NCBI GenBank assembly: GCA_964618895.1
Contig: CAZUDO010000080.1
Span: 1-64,000, forward strand
Reading direction: 5' to 3'
Origin: CAZUDO01 sp964618895
GTDB taxonomy: Bacteria > Desulfobacterota > Binatia > DP-6
DNA length: 64,000 bases
The position numbers were made by a program, and so were the translations under genes. The notes beneath the pieces were generated by a model, which searched no databases, had not been told where the DNA came from, and saw nothing but the letters and a program-made list of their open reading frames with translations. This document shows, piece after piece, positions 8,253 to 17,312 of the stretch; positions within the stretch are counted from its first letter, which is position 1, and each line of letters starts with the position of its first letter.

Positions 8253-9599
8253 ATGACGGACGCCGCCCGGACGCCCGACGTGCTCGTGATCGGCGGCGGC
8301 CCCGCGGGTTCGGTCGCCGCGGCCCTTCTGGCCGACGCCGGCCACCGCGTGCTGGTGTGTGAGCGCGACCGTTTTCCGCGCTACCACATCGGCGAGTCGC
8401 TGCTATCGGCCACGCTCCCCATCCTCGAGGCTGCCGGCGCGCTGCCGGCGATCGAGCGCCACGGCTTCCTCGAGAAGCCGGGCGGCACGTTCCTGTGGGG
8501 GCGCCAGCGCGAGCCGTGGAGCTTCTGGTTCCGCGAGGATCCCGGTGGGCGGCCGCACGCGTTCCAGGTCGTGCGCGCCGAGTTCGACCAGCTCCTGCTC
8601 GACAACGCCCGTGCCCACGGCGCCGAGGTGCTGGAAGAGCACGCCGTCACGGCGGTCGACGGCGAGGGGTCGGAGCACACCGTGCACGCGACCCGCACCG
8701 ACGGCGCCGGCCTGCACATCACGCCCCGCTTCGTCATCGACGCGAGTGGCCAGTACGCCCTCCTCGGGCGCACCCGCGGCCTGCGACGGTTCAACGACTT
8801 CTTCAAGAACCTGGCGATCTTCGGCTATTTCCGGAACGCCGAGCGGCTCCCCGGCGAGCTCGCCAACAACATCCTGTCGGCCGCCTTCGCCGACGGCTGG
8901 TTCTGGTACATCCCGCTGCACGACGGCACCATGAGCGTCGGCGCGGTGGTCGACGCGCACCGCTGGCGCGCGGTCGCCGACGCCGGCCCCGAGGCGACCT
9001 ACCGCAGCCTGATTGCCCGCTGCCCGGAGATCGCCCGCCGCCTGGCCGGCGCCACTCTGGCGTCGCCGGTGCGCATCATCCGCGACTACTCGTACACCAG
9101 CACCGCCTTCTGGGGCCCCGGCTATCTGCTCGCCGGCGACGCCGCCTGCTTCATCGACCCGGTGTTTTCGACCGGCGTCCACCTCGCCTGCCTGGCTGGG
9201 TTCCTCGGCGCGCGTGCGGTCGATCACGTGCTGCGCGGCGTCGTGCCGGAGCCCGAGGCGCTGGCCGCCTACGACACCGCCTATCGGGGCGCCTTCGAGC
9301 GCTATCTCCGCTTCCTCTACTTCTTCTACGACCACAACGAGGACCCCGACTCCTACTTCTGGACCGCGCGCCGGGTGCTGGCTCACGTGCCCGCTGATCT
9401 GGGGGCGCGCGAGAGCTTCGTACGTCTCATCTCCGGCAACGGCGACTGGCATGCGGCCGACGGTCTCCTCGCCCGCGAGCACGCGCGCTGGGCCGAGGGC
9501 ATCCGGGAGGGTCGCCCGGCGGCGGTCCCCGGCGCCAGCCTGTTCCGCGTCCGCGCCACCACCGCCTTGACCGGCCTGCCCGGGAAGACGGTGGGCTGA
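8253..9599 (+). CDS. Flavin-dependent halogenase (phenolic, variant-B type)
   Basis: A 448-residue flavoprotein of the PF04820/geranylgeranyl-reductase superfamily. The FAD site is GGGPAG (14-19), and YHIGESLL follows. Three halogenase hallmarks can be read: WFWYIP (216-221), matching WxWxIP; FIDPVFSTG (300-308), matching the Fx.Px.Sx.G pattern; and a lysine at 75 in FLEKPGGTFLWG, at the place of the catalytic Lys. It would use FADH2 from a separate reductase to chlorinate or brominate an electron-rich ring, fitting an aryl starter. I prefer the ATG at 8253 to the TTG at 8211 because the FAD-binding strand then starts about ten residues in. A non-halogenating monooxygenase is the main alternative. 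Confidence 0.82.
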   Translation: MTDAARTPDVLVIGGGPAGSVAAALLADAGHRVLVCERDRFPRYHIGESLLSATLPILEAAGALPAIERHGFLEKPGGTFLWGRQREPWSFWFREDPGGRPHAFQVVRAEFDQLLLDNARAHGAEVLEEHAVTAVDGEGSEHTVHATRTDGAGLHITPRFVIDASGQYALLGRTRGLRRFNDFFKNLAIFGYFRNAERLPGELANNILSAAFADGWFWYIPLHDGTMSVGAVVDAHRWRAVADAGPEATYRSLIARCPEIARRLAGATLASPVRIIRDYSYTSTAFWGPGYLLAGDAACFIDPVFSTGVHLACLAGFLGARAVDHVLRGVVPEPEALAAYDTAYRGAFERYLRFLYFFYDHNEDPDSYFWTARRVLAHVPADLGARESFVRLISGNGDWHAADGLLAREHARWAEGIREGRPAAVPGASLFRVRATTALTGLPGKTVG

Positions 9600-9600
9600 C

Positions 9601-11025
9601 ATGCGCGTCCTGCTCGTATCCGCCAACCAGGAACGCAGCCCCGATCCGGTGGCACCGCTCGGCCTGTGTTACGTCGCCACCGCCACTGCCGACGCCGGTC
9701 ACGACGTGCACGTGGTCGACCTCTGCTTCAGCACCGACATCGACACCGACCTCGCCGCGGCCGTCGCCGCCCACCGCCCCGAGGTGATCGGGCTCTCGCT
9801 GCGCAACGTCGACAACTGCGCCTACCCCGACACCGTGTCCTATCTGCCGCACTACCGGCGCGTGGTGGCCGCCTGCCGCGCGGTCTCGGCGGCCCCGCTG
9901 GTGCTCGGCGGCTCGGCGTTCACCACCATGCCCGCGTTCTACCTCCCCGCGCTCGCGGTCCCGTACGGCATCGTCGGCGAGGGCGAGGTCGCCCTGCCCG
10001 CGTTGCTGGCGCGGCTCGCGACCGGCGCCCCGAGCGACGACGTGGGCGGCGCCGCCACCTGGGACCCCGCCACCGAGCACGTGTCGGTCACGCCACCCAT
10101 GTGGCTCCCCACGCTCGACCAGGTGCGCGCCGACCGGCGCTGGATGGACGTGGCGCGCTACTTCGCCACCGGCGGCATGGCCAACCTGCAGACCAAACGC
10201 GGCTGCCACTACAAGTGCACCTACTGCGCCTACCCGGTGATCGAGGGCCGCGGCATGCGCACGCGCGATCCGGCGGCCGTCGCCGCCGAAGCGCGGACGC
10301 TCCTCGACGACCACGGTGTCGACCAGTTCTTCATCGTCGACAGCGTCTTCAACGCTCCGCGCGGCTATGCCGAACGCGTGTGCGCGGCCCTCCGGCCCCT
10401 CGGCCGCCGCATCCGCTGGTCGTGCTTCGTCACGCCGGGCAACTTCGACGCGCCGCTCCTCGACGCCATGCTCGCCGCCGGCTGCCAGTCGATCGACTTC
10501 GGCACCGACGCTGCCGCGGTCGCGACGCTGCGCGCCTTCCGCAAGAGCTTCACCGTCGACGACATCCGCACCGCCTCGGCGCTCTGCCGCAGCCGCGGCG
10601 TGCCGTTCTGCCACAGCCTCGTCTTCGGCGGCGAAGACGAGACCTGGGACACGGTCGCCGACACCATCGCCGTCATGGACGATTGCCGCCCGACGGCGGT
10701 GAACGCCATGTGCGGCGTCCGCGTCTACCCGGAGACGCCGCTCGCGCAGACGCTGCTGGCGCGCGGCGAGGTGGCGTCGGTGGCGGCGCTCTACGAGCCG
10801 TGGTTCTACGTCGCCTCCGCCGTGCGGGACGGCCTGGCCACGCGCGTCGCCACGGCGGCCCGGGCACGCGGCAACTGGCTGCTGCCCGGGCAGAAGGTGA
10901 ACGACGAGGTGGAACTCTTCGCCACCCTCCGCGGGCGCGGCCTCAAGGGCGATCTGTGGCGCTACGTGAGCCGGCTCGGCCTCGGCCGCGCGCTGGCACA
11001 CGAGGCGGGCGGGTCCGCGCCCTAG
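9601..11025 (+). CDS. B12-binding radical SAM protein 2
   Basis: A 474-residue B12-binding radical SAM protein starting one base after the halogenase stop. The N-terminal domain (about 1-170) begins MRVLLVSANQ and contains VLGGSAF and YGIVGEGE. The cluster ligands are C202, C206 and C209 in KRGCHYKCTYC. The region around FVTPGNFDAPLLDAMLAAG and SIDFGTDAA is typical of the barrel. It is translationally linked to a hotdog gene two bases downstream, so it belongs to the halogenase-dehydratase-methyltransferase operon. The reaction is unknown; C-methylation or another C-H functionalisation of the polyketide is plausible. Confidence 0.92.
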   Translation: MRVLLVSANQERSPDPVAPLGLCYVATATADAGHDVHVVDLCFSTDIDTDLAAAVAAHRPEVIGLSLRNVDNCAYPDTVSYLPHYRRVVAACRAVSAAPLVLGGSAFTTMPAFYLPALAVPYGIVGEGEVALPALLARLATGAPSDDVGGAATWDPATEHVSVTPPMWLPTLDQVRADRRWMDVARYFATGGMANLQTKRGCHYKCTYCAYPVIEGRGMRTRDPAAVAAEARTLLDDHGVDQFFIVDSVFNAPRGYAERVCAALRPLGRRIRWSCFVTPGNFDAPLLDAMLAAGCQSIDFGTDAAAVATLRAFRKSFTVDDIRTASALCRSRGVPFCHSLVFGGEDETWDTVADTIAVMDDCRPTAVNAMCGVRVYPETPLAQTLLARGEVASVAALYEPWFYVASAVRDGLATRVATAARARGNWLLPGQKVNDEVELFATLRGRGLKGDLWRYVSRLGLGRALAHEAGGSAP

Positions 11026-11027
11026 TC

Positions 11028-11375
11028 GTGGACGACGACGGCTTCGCCGACGTGCGCGCTTTTCCCCACAGCGTACGCGCCGTGGTCGATCACGCGTACG
11101 CGTACCGCCTGTGCGCCGGACACTTTCCGGGCGACCCGATCCTTCCCGGCGCGCAGCTCGCCGGGCTCATGGCACGTGCCGCGGCGCGAGTGGCGGGTTC
11201 GGGGCGGCAGCTCGACCACATCGTGCGCTGCGTCTTCCTCGCGCGCGTTCATCCGGACGACGAGATTGTCATCTCGGCCGCGCACACTACCGCCGGCGAC
11301 ATCGACGCCGAGGTCTACGCCCGTGGTCGCTGCGCCGCCCGCGCCACGTTCCGCTTCGGAGGAGCGGCCGCATGA
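11028..11375 (+). CDS. FabZ-like hotdog dehydratase subunit (His present, Glu absent)
   Basis: A 115-residue single-hotdog protein with the FabZ helix motif GHFPGDPILPG, so the catalytic His (H32) is present. At the place where FabZ has its catalytic Glu (LxxEAMAQ) this protein has Gly46. Dehydratases of this family pair a His from one subunit with a Glu from the other, so this protein may need a partner. The next gene overlaps it by four bases and has the opposite pattern. The GTG at 11028 is used because the frame upstream runs through the previous gene. The expected substrate is a 3-hydroxyacyl-ACP intermediate of the polyene. Confidence 0.8.
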   Translation: MDDDGFADVRAFPHSVRAVVDHAYAYRLCAGHFPGDPILPGAQLAGLMARAAARVAGSGRQLDHIVRCVFLARVHPDDEIVISAAHTTAGDIDAEVYARGRCAARATFRFGGAAA

Positions 11376-11752
11376 GCCTGCCGCCGCTCGCGACGTTGCT
11401 GCGGCACCGGCCGCCCACCCTGCTGCTGGACACGATCGCCACCGCCGGCGAGCACACCCTCTCCTGTACGTCGCGCGGGGACGGGCCCTGGCAGTGGCCC
11501 GAGATGCTCGAGGGCGCCGCCCAGGCCGCCGGCCTGCTCGCCGGCCTGCAGCCCGGCGGGCCGTCCGCCGAGGCGGTCATCGCCGAGTATCGCGACATCG
11601 CCGTGCACGCGCCCACCCACACCGGCGCGCTCGCCTTCCAGGCACGCCTCGACCGGCGACTGCTGCACTTCTGGCGCTGTGCGGTCGAGACGCGGGCCGC
11701 CGACGGCCGCCTGCTCCTCGCCGGGCTGGTCACCATCGCCCCGGGACGCTGA
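11372..11752 (+). CDS. ApeP-like hotdog protein (Glu present, His absent)
   Basis: A 126-residue hotdog protein of the ApeP-like type found in aryl-polyene clusters. It starts with the typical LLRHRPPTLLLDTI. The hot-dog helix reads EMLEGAAQAAG, keeping the Glu (E47). The stretch where FabZ has GHFPG reads SRGDGPWQWP with no His. Its ATG overlaps the stop of the previous hotdog gene (ATGA), which favours equimolar translation and a heteromeric complex. The product may be a 2,3-enoyl-ACP in each polyene extension cycle. It could alternatively be a non-catalytic partner. Confidence 0.8.
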   Translation: MSLPPLATLLRHRPPTLLLDTIATAGEHTLSCTSRGDGPWQWPEMLEGAAQAAGLLAGLQPGGPSAEAVIAEYRDIAVHAPTHTGALAFQARLDRRLLHFWRCAVETRAADGRLLLAGLVTIAPGR

Positions 11753-11753
11753 C

Positions 11754-12920
11754 ATGGTTCTGCCCGCCATCACACCGCTCGACCCGCGTGCCTACGTCCT
11801 GCTCGGCGAGGCCGGATTCGGCGACGACCTCTTCAACCCGCGCCAGCACCAGGCGTGCGAATTGGTGGAGCACTACACCATCGCCCTGGCCGGCGAGGTG
11901 CTCGACCGTCTGGGCGTGCACGCACAGCTCGGCCGCCCGCGCACCGTGGACGAGCTGGTCACCACGCTCGACTTCGTCTCGATCTTTCGCGGCCCGCTCG
12001 CCTGGCTGCTTGATCTCCGGGTGTGGACGGGCGCCCTGGCACGCGAGGGGGCACGCTATCGCATCCTCCCGGCGACCGTGCCGGCAGCGCTCGCGGACCT
12101 GCGGGCGGCGGGGCTCGCCCTCGACCCAACGTACGCGCCGGCCTACGCGCTCCTCGACGAGGCCGCCGCCATCTACCCACGCGTCGCTCGCGGCGAGACC
12201 AGCGGCGAGCGGGCCCTCTTCCTGCGGGCCGCGCTGTGGGCGGCGTACTTCAACAACGCCAACGGCTACTACGCCCTCACCAACCACGTCGCCGCCCGGA
12301 CGGCCGCCCGGCACCTGCAGCCGTCCGGCGGCATCGTCGTCGAAGTGGGCGCCGGCCTCGGCAGCGCGAGCCTGGCCCTGCTCGACGCGCTGGCGGCCCG
12401 GGGTACGGTCGTGGCGCGCTATCACCTGACCGAGCCGGTCCCGTTCTTTCGCCGCCGCGCCGAACGCGCCCTCGCCGCCGCCGCGCCTGCGCTGGCGGTC
12501 ACGTCGACCGCGCTCGACCTGAACGCCCCCTGGGTGGCGCAGGACGTGGCCCCCGGGAGCGCGCATCTGGTGTGGGGCGTCAACGTGTTTCATCTGGCGC
12601 AGGACCTCGACGTGACGCTGCGCGAGGCGCGCGCGGCGCTCACGCCCCGCGGCTGGCTGGTCGTGGGCGAAGGGCTGCGCCCGACGCCGGGACGGCCGGT
12701 CGCCGCCGAGTTCCCGTTTCAGCTCCTCGAGAGCTTCCTCGCCGTGCGACTCGATCCGGAGCGGCGCCCGACGCCCGGCTTCCTCACCGCCGCGCAGTGG
12801 GAGGCGGCGCTCGCGCGTGCCGGCTTCGCCGACGTCGTGGTGGTCCCGGACGTGGCCCGCCTGGGCGCGCTCTATCCCGGGTTCCTGGGCGGCGCGATCT
12901 GCGGGCGGCGGCCGCTGTAG
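11754..12920 (+). CDS. Class I SAM-dependent methyltransferase
   Basis: A 388-residue protein. The C-terminal half holds a SAM-binding motif I VVEVGAGLGSAS, a later WGVNVFHLAQD at the acidic-loop position, and a C-terminal WEAALARAGFADVVV typical of small-molecule methyltransferases. The N-terminal half (about 1-180) is helical and may be the dimerisation or substrate cap of polyketide O-methyltransferases. It starts one base after the ApeP-like gene stop and closes the rightward operon. It is a likely ring O-methyltransferase or C-methyltransferase for the cluster product. The substrate is inferred from position only. Confidence 0.82.
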   Translation: MVLPAITPLDPRAYVLLGEAGFGDDLFNPRQHQACELVEHYTIALAGEVLDRLGVHAQLGRPRTVDELVTTLDFVSIFRGPLAWLLDLRVWTGALAREGARYRILPATVPAALADLRAAGLALDPTYAPAYALLDEAAAIYPRVARGETSGERALFLRAALWAAYFNNANGYYALTNHVAARTAARHLQPSGGIVVEVGAGLGSASLALLDALAARGTVVARYHLTEPVPFFRRRAERALAAAAPALAVTSTALDLNAPWVAQDVAPGSAHLVWGVNVFHLAQDLDVTLREARAALTPRGWLVVGEGLRPTPGRPVAAEFPFQLLESFLAVRLDPERRPTPGFLTAAQWEAALARAGFADVVVVPDVARLGALYPGFLGGAICGRRPL

Positions 12921-12945
12921 CTGCGTGACCCCAAGGCGGGGGCCT

Positions 12946-13938
12946 CTACATTCGCTGCCGCAGGATCGCGCCGACCATGCCGCGGCCGACGAGATAGATC
13001 AGTCCGGGGAGCATCCATACCAGCTCGCGGAGGCGCACGGCCAGGCCGACCGCGAGACCTACTTCGGGGGGGTAGCCGAGCACGCCGAAGAGGAACATCT
13101 GCGCCCCTTCCAGCGTACCGACCGCAACCGGGACGGGCAACGCATGCGCGGCACCAGTCGCGAAGATCGCCGCCACCACCGCCAACGGGCCGGCCGGTAG
13201 ACCGAAGGCGGCGAGCAGGAGCGCGTACTCGAGCAGGACCACCAGGTTGGCGACCACGCCAACGCCGAACGCCCGCGCCAGGAGGCGTGGCTGCTCGACC
13301 AGCGTGGCGACGGCGGTCTCGGCGGCCGTCAGGGTCGCCAGCTGTCCGCGCACGGCGCGCAGCCGATCGAGGCCCGTCGCCCGTGCCACCGTCCTGACCA
13401 GGCCGTCGCCCTGCCCGAGCCGGCGCACGGTGATGCCGATGCCCGCAGCGAACGCCACCGCCCCCAACGACACGCTGACCAGCGCGCCCTGCAACGCCGG
13501 CACGCCGCGCTGCACGAGCAGGCTCGCGAACAGGAGCGCGAACACTGCCCCGCCACCCATCTCGAGCGTGCGGTCGACCACCACGCTGGCGATGGCGCTC
13601 GCCGGCGTGACCCGCGCCCGGGTGAGCAGGTACACGCGCACCGGCTCGCCCCCGAGCCTGGCGCTCGGCACCACCGCCGAGACACTCTGCCCGGCGGCGC
13701 GGTACGCCAGCAGCGATCCCAGGCCCGGCGCACTCCCGAGGGCAACCAGCAGCATCCGCCAGCGCCAGGCGAGCCCGCCGACACCGGCCACCACCGACAA
13801 CAGGAACAGCGCGAGCAGAACCGGGGACGGCGAGCGCGTCAGCAGCGCGAACGCCGGCGCACCGAAGCGCTGCAGCACCCACGCCAGCGCGGCCCCCCCG
13901 ACGACCAGGTTCGTGCCGAGGATGACGGCCGGACGCAC
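12946..13938 (-). CDS. Flippase-like integral membrane protein (LPG synthase TM/UPF0104 type)
   Basis: A 330-residue polytopic protein with about eight hydrophobic segments, of the type seen in the membrane domain of lysylphosphatidylglycerol synthases and UPF0104 proteins. The family pattern is visible in AAGQSVSAVVPSARLGGEPVRVYLL and in ASVVVDRTLEMGGG. Such proteins move lipid-linked material across the inner membrane. It starts with GTG eight bases after the stop of the ThiH-like gene and follows the ligase, so it shares their operon. Export of a lipid-linked or glycosylated cluster product is an inference. Confidence 0.78.
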   Translation of the reverse strand: MRPAVILGTNLVVGGAALAWVLQRFGAPAFALLTRSPSPVLLALFLLSVVAGVGGLAWRWRMLLVALGSAPGLGSLLAYRAAGQSVSAVVPSARLGGEPVRVYLLTRARVTPASAIASVVVDRTLEMGGGAVFALLFASLLVQRGVPALQGALVSVSLGAVAFAAGIGITVRRLGQGDGLVRTVARATGLDRLRAVRGQLATLTAAETAVATLVEQPRLLARAFGVGVVANLVVLLEYALLLAAFGLPAGPLAVVAAIFATGAAHALPVPVAVGTLEGAQMFLFGVLGYPPEVGLAVGLAVRLRELVWMLPGLIYLVGRGMVGAILRQRM

Positions 13939-13946
13939 CCTGGCGC

Positions 13947-15116
13947 TCAGGCCGCGCCGGCCGGCTCGTAGCAGTCGATGCGCACCCCGCTGGCCAGGAA
14001 CTCGCCCAGGATCGCTTCGATCGGGCGATGGTCCAGCACCTCGAACTGACTCGCCTCGAGGTCGAAGCGTGCGCCCGTCTCCGTATACGGTGCCACCCCT
14101 GGCGAGCCCGGGGTGAGCACGCCGATCATCGGCAGCAGGCGCTGCTGCATCGCCGGGGCCTCGCGCGTCGAGATCACCACGCGCGCCTCCGGCGCACCGA
14201 AGGACAGCACGGCAACCAGCCGGCAGAGCGTGTCGTCGCCCACGCCGGCCGTGTACGACGTGCCGCTGGCACGTCGCAGGCGCGGCAGGCTGACGTACAC
14301 CCGCATGCCCCGTGCGCGTAGGTGACGGACGTGCGCCAGCAGGGCCAGCAGCTCGTAGGCCACGTCGGGGTTGAGGCCGAGCAGCACGCCCGGGTTGGCG
14401 GCCCACATGCCGGCGTCGGCCGCGCGATCGAAGTTGGCGAGCCGCCGGGTGAAGTCGCTGCGCGGGTTGTCGGCACTGGTGCCCATGAAGCGGGCGTACG
14501 TCGCGGGGTCGTAGGTCTCCTGGAACGTGCACATGGTGACCTGCGGCACGACCCGCCCGCCGCCGTCGCGCGGCGCGCCGGCGAGCAGGACGGCGTACTC
14601 GTCGGTCTCGAGCGCACCGATGTTGATGAGCACGTGCCGGAAGCCGCGTGCCAGGGCCTCGCCCAGCGCGTCGGCAGCGCGGGCGATCATCGTGCGCCGG
14701 AACGGCCCGGCGTGATACTCGCCGGTGAGCAGCGCCACGCCACGCAGGCCGCGCCGGCTCAAGATGGCGAGCTGTGCGGCCGCCGTGTGCGCGTCCGCCG
14801 TCTCGCGCACCAGCGCGTCGTTGGTGCGCCGCATGCCGCACATGCGGCACTCGGCATCGCATTCGTTGGTGAGGTAGAGGGGTGAAAAGGTCTCGATGTG
14901 GGGTTCGCACCCGGCCCGACGCGCGTGCGCCACGGCCATCAGGTCGTCACTCGACACCTGCGCCGACAGGAAGAGCGCCGCCAGCGCCACGTCATCGAGC
15001 GCCGACCCGTGACGCGCCTGCGCCAGCAGCTCCGGCGCGCGGGTCGATACCGCCAGCGCCTGCGCACGCGCCCTCGCGGCCGTGATCTCGTTCGCGTCCA
15101 ACCCGAAGCACGCCAT
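13947..15116 (-). CDS. ThiH-like radical SAM protein
   Basis: A 389-residue radical SAM protein resembling ThiH (tyrosine-cleaving 2-iminoacetate synthase). The cluster motif is YLTNECDAECRMCGMRRTN (C86, C90, C93), very like the ThiH signature. It also has TFQETYDPATYARF, GVLLGLNPD and VSLPRLRRASG, all ThiH-family landmarks. ThiH cleaves Tyr to p-cresol and dehydroglycine. No other thiamin genes are near, and it sits 17 bases after an acid ligase in a polyketide cluster, so a specialised aromatic substrate seems more likely. Genuine thiamin biosynthesis remains possible. Confidence 0.82.
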   Translation of the reverse strand: MACFGLDANEITAARARAQALAVSTRAPELLAQARHGSALDDVALAALFLSAQVSSDDLMAVAHARRAGCEPHIETFSPLYLTNECDAECRMCGMRRTNDALVRETADAHTAAAQLAILSRRGLRGVALLTGEYHAGPFRRTMIARAADALGEALARGFRHVLINIGALETDEYAVLLAGAPRDGGGRVVPQVTMCTFQETYDPATYARFMGTSADNPRSDFTRRLANFDRAADAGMWAANPGVLLGLNPDVAYELLALLAHVRHLRARGMRVYVSLPRLRRASGTSYTAGVGDDTLCRLVAVLSFGAPEARVVISTREAPAMQQRLLPMIGVLTPGSPGVAPYTETGARFDLEASQFEVLDHRPIEAILGEFLASGVRIDCYEPAGAA

Positions 15117-15133
15117 CCGCTGGTCCGCCGTCC

Positions 15134-16546
15134 CTATACCAGTGGCCCGCCGACCGAGCCACCCCCGCGCGCCCGCAGCAGCGTCCGGCGGCGCAGCGCG
15201 GTCCGGAGGCTGCGTCCGAGCCACCGCCGCCCCTCGGCGAACGACGGCCGCGGCCACTCGATCATGCCTTCCACGGTGGTGAGGATGCGGCGCCCGGGGC
15301 CGCGCCAGTCGCTGAGCACGACCGGCTTGTAGACGTGCGGGCTGCGCGACAGCATCTCCACGTCGAGCAGGTCGCCGGCCGCCACACGTTCGACCTCCAG
15401 CGGCACGTCGCCGAGGCGGGCCCGAAAGGCGGCCTGCGGGTCGCCGGTGCCGCCGCCCGCCTCGAGCCGCACCAGCACCCGATCGGGAAGGATGACGACG
15501 AAGAAGACGCTGGTGTCGAGCGCGTCGGCGGCGGCCGCTGCGGCGTCGAGCAGCTCATGCGGATACAGGAGACGGCCTGCCAGCTCGATCACGTCGGCGG
15601 CGCGCCCGAGCACGACCACGCCGGGCCGCGCGTCGCCACACGCACACGGCAGCAGGCGCCGCACCGCGTCCTCCGTATCGAGGCGGACGAGGGGGCTGCC
15701 CTCGAGGCCGAGGGTGGTCACTACCAGCCGCCCGACGGCATCCGCCCGCGCCGGCGCCGTGCCCGCCAGCTCCAGGATCTCGCAGTGCGCGATGTCGGTG
15801 GTCAGATGCAGCGTCCCGGCCCGGCACGAGGTCCCGAGCAGCATGGTCTCGGTCGAGCCGTACAGCTCGACCACACGCGCGTTCCAGGTGCGCGCCAGAC
15901 GGCGCTGGAGCGTGGGCGGCAGCGGCGCCCCGCCGAGGAAGAGCGTATCGACGGCGAGATCGCGCCCCGGATCGATGCCGCGCGCGCGTGCGATCTCGCC
16001 CAGCACGACCGGCTCGAGCGGCAGTCCGGCCAGCACGTGCGCGCCGGTCGTCTGTGCCAGCTCGAGCGCGCGCGGAAAGGGAACGTCCCAGTTGATGTTG
16101 CCGGCCGGGATGGCCACCCCGCCGCCCTCCTGCGCGATCAGCTGGATCAGGTGCGCGGGCGCCGCCATGAACGGGAACCGGTTCAGCAGCACGCGCCCGG
16201 GCGCGAACACGTCCGGCAGCGCCGCACGGATGGCGCGCGCGCTCCGCGCGAGGTCGCCCGGCGTGAGCCAGGTGGCGTTGCTCGCCCCGGTCGTCCCCGA
16301 GGACTCGCCGTAGTGGCACACGGCGCTGAGCGGCACGGCGCGTGTGCCGTGCGGCCCGACGCGCTGCAGGTCGGCGCGCGTCGTGAGCGGCACGGCGTCC
16401 AGATCGGCCAGCGACCGCAGGCGTACCCCCGCCAGGCGCTCGCGGTAGAGGTCGCTCCCACGCGCACGGGCGATGGTGGCATCGAGCGCCGCCACCAGCG
16501 CGTCCGGCGAGCCGGGCGCCTCGGACGCCAACGGGGGCGAGGTCAC
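15134..16546 (-). CDS. PaaK-like adenylate-forming acid ligase
   Basis: A 470-residue ANL-superfamily enzyme like phenylacetate-CoA ligase, which activates an aryl or acyl acid with ATP as CoA or ACP thioester. The phosphate loop reads ESSGTTGASNATWL, the adenine region VVELYGSTET and the hinge region RLDTEDAVRRL. A compact C-terminal domain follows. It heads a leftward operon with the ThiH-like and flippase-like genes. In this cluster it would load the ammonia-lyase product onto CoA or the ACP. The GTG at 16546 gives a natural start, but upstream in-frame starts cannot be excluded. Confidence 0.85.
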   Translation of the reverse strand: MTSPPLASEAPGSPDALVAALDATIARARGSDLYRERLAGVRLRSLADLDAVPLTTRADLQRVGPHGTRAVPLSAVCHYGESSGTTGASNATWLTPGDLARSARAIRAALPDVFAPGRVLLNRFPFMAAPAHLIQLIAQEGGGVAIPAGNINWDVPFPRALELAQTTGAHVLAGLPLEPVVLGEIARARGIDPGRDLAVDTLFLGGAPLPPTLQRRLARTWNARVVELYGSTETMLLGTSCRAGTLHLTTDIAHCEILELAGTAPARADAVGRLVVTTLGLEGSPLVRLDTEDAVRRLLPCACGDARPGVVVLGRAADVIELAGRLLYPHELLDAAAAAADALDTSVFFVVILPDRVLVRLEAGGGTGDPQAAFRARLGDVPLEVERVAAGDLLDVEMLSRSPHVYKPVVLSDWRGPGRRILTTVEGMIEWPRPSFAEGRRWLGRSLRTALRRRTLLRARGGGSVGGPLV

Positions 16547-16668
16547 GGCGACCGACCGTGCGTCGGATGGCGGTGGGGAGTCAAGCGACGCGGGCCGGGC
16601 GTCGTTGCCTGCACGTACTGCGCCGGCAGATCTTCTCTCACGCGCGCCGGGCTGGTACTCTCGCCGCC

Positions 16669-17256
16669 ATGGCGCACGGCGCCCCCGCCCCGAATCGCAT
16701 GACCGTCGAGCGCTACTTTGCGCTCGCCGACCAGGGGGTCCTCCGGCCGGACGACCGGGTGGAGCTGCTCGAGGGGGTAATCGTCGCCATGGCGCCGCAA
16801 CAGTCCCGACATGCCGCCGCGGTCGGCTACGTCGATGACGCACTTCGCCGCGCACTCGGCGATCGCGCCGTGACCCGCGTCCAGTGCCCGCTGCTTCTCG
16901 GCCGGCACTCGGCCCCCGAGCCCGACGTAGCCGTGGTCGCCGGCCCACGGGAGCGGCTCGAGCAGGCGCACCCCACGACCGCGCTCCTGGTGGTGGAGGT
17001 CGCCGACAGCTCGCTGGCGCAGGACCGGCTCACGAAGGCGGCGATCTACGCCGGCGCGGGAATTCCCGAGTACTGGATCGTGAACCTGCGTGACGACCAG
17101 GTCGAAGTGCTGTGCGCCCCGGACCGGCGCGCCCGTCGCTATGCGGACCGACGCGTTGCCGGGCGGCGGGACCGCGTCGAGCTGGTGGCCCTTCCCGGGG
17201 TAGCCGTCGCCGCCGCCGACCTGCTGCCGCGGCGGCCGTCGCCGCGCACGCGCTGA
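16669..17256 (+). CDS. Uma2-family (DUF820) putative endonuclease
   Basis: A 195-residue PD-(D/E)XK-like protein of the Uma2 family, common in cyanobacteria and other genomes with expanded accessory DNA. Landmarks are the N-terminal MTVERYFALAD, then LLEGVIVAMAP, APEPDVAVV, LVVEVADSS and KAAIYAGAGIPEYWIV, in the right order and spacing. It is divergent from the ligase operon and has no partner toxin or antitoxin next to it. The function of the family is not settled, and a nuclease role is inferred from the fold. Confidence 0.88.
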   Translation: MAHGAPAPNRMTVERYFALADQGVLRPDDRVELLEGVIVAMAPQQSRHAAAVGYVDDALRRALGDRAVTRVQCPLLLGRHSAPEPDVAVVAGPRERLEQAHPTTALLVVEVADSSLAQDRLTKAAIYAGAGIPEYWIVNLRDDQVEVLCAPDRRARRYADRRVAGRRDRVELVALPGVAVAAADLLPRRPSPRTR

Positions 17257-17312
17257 ACGGCACGCCCCGGGCGTGGCGTCACCGCACCAGCCCATGCTAC
17301 GCGAGGCGCCGC

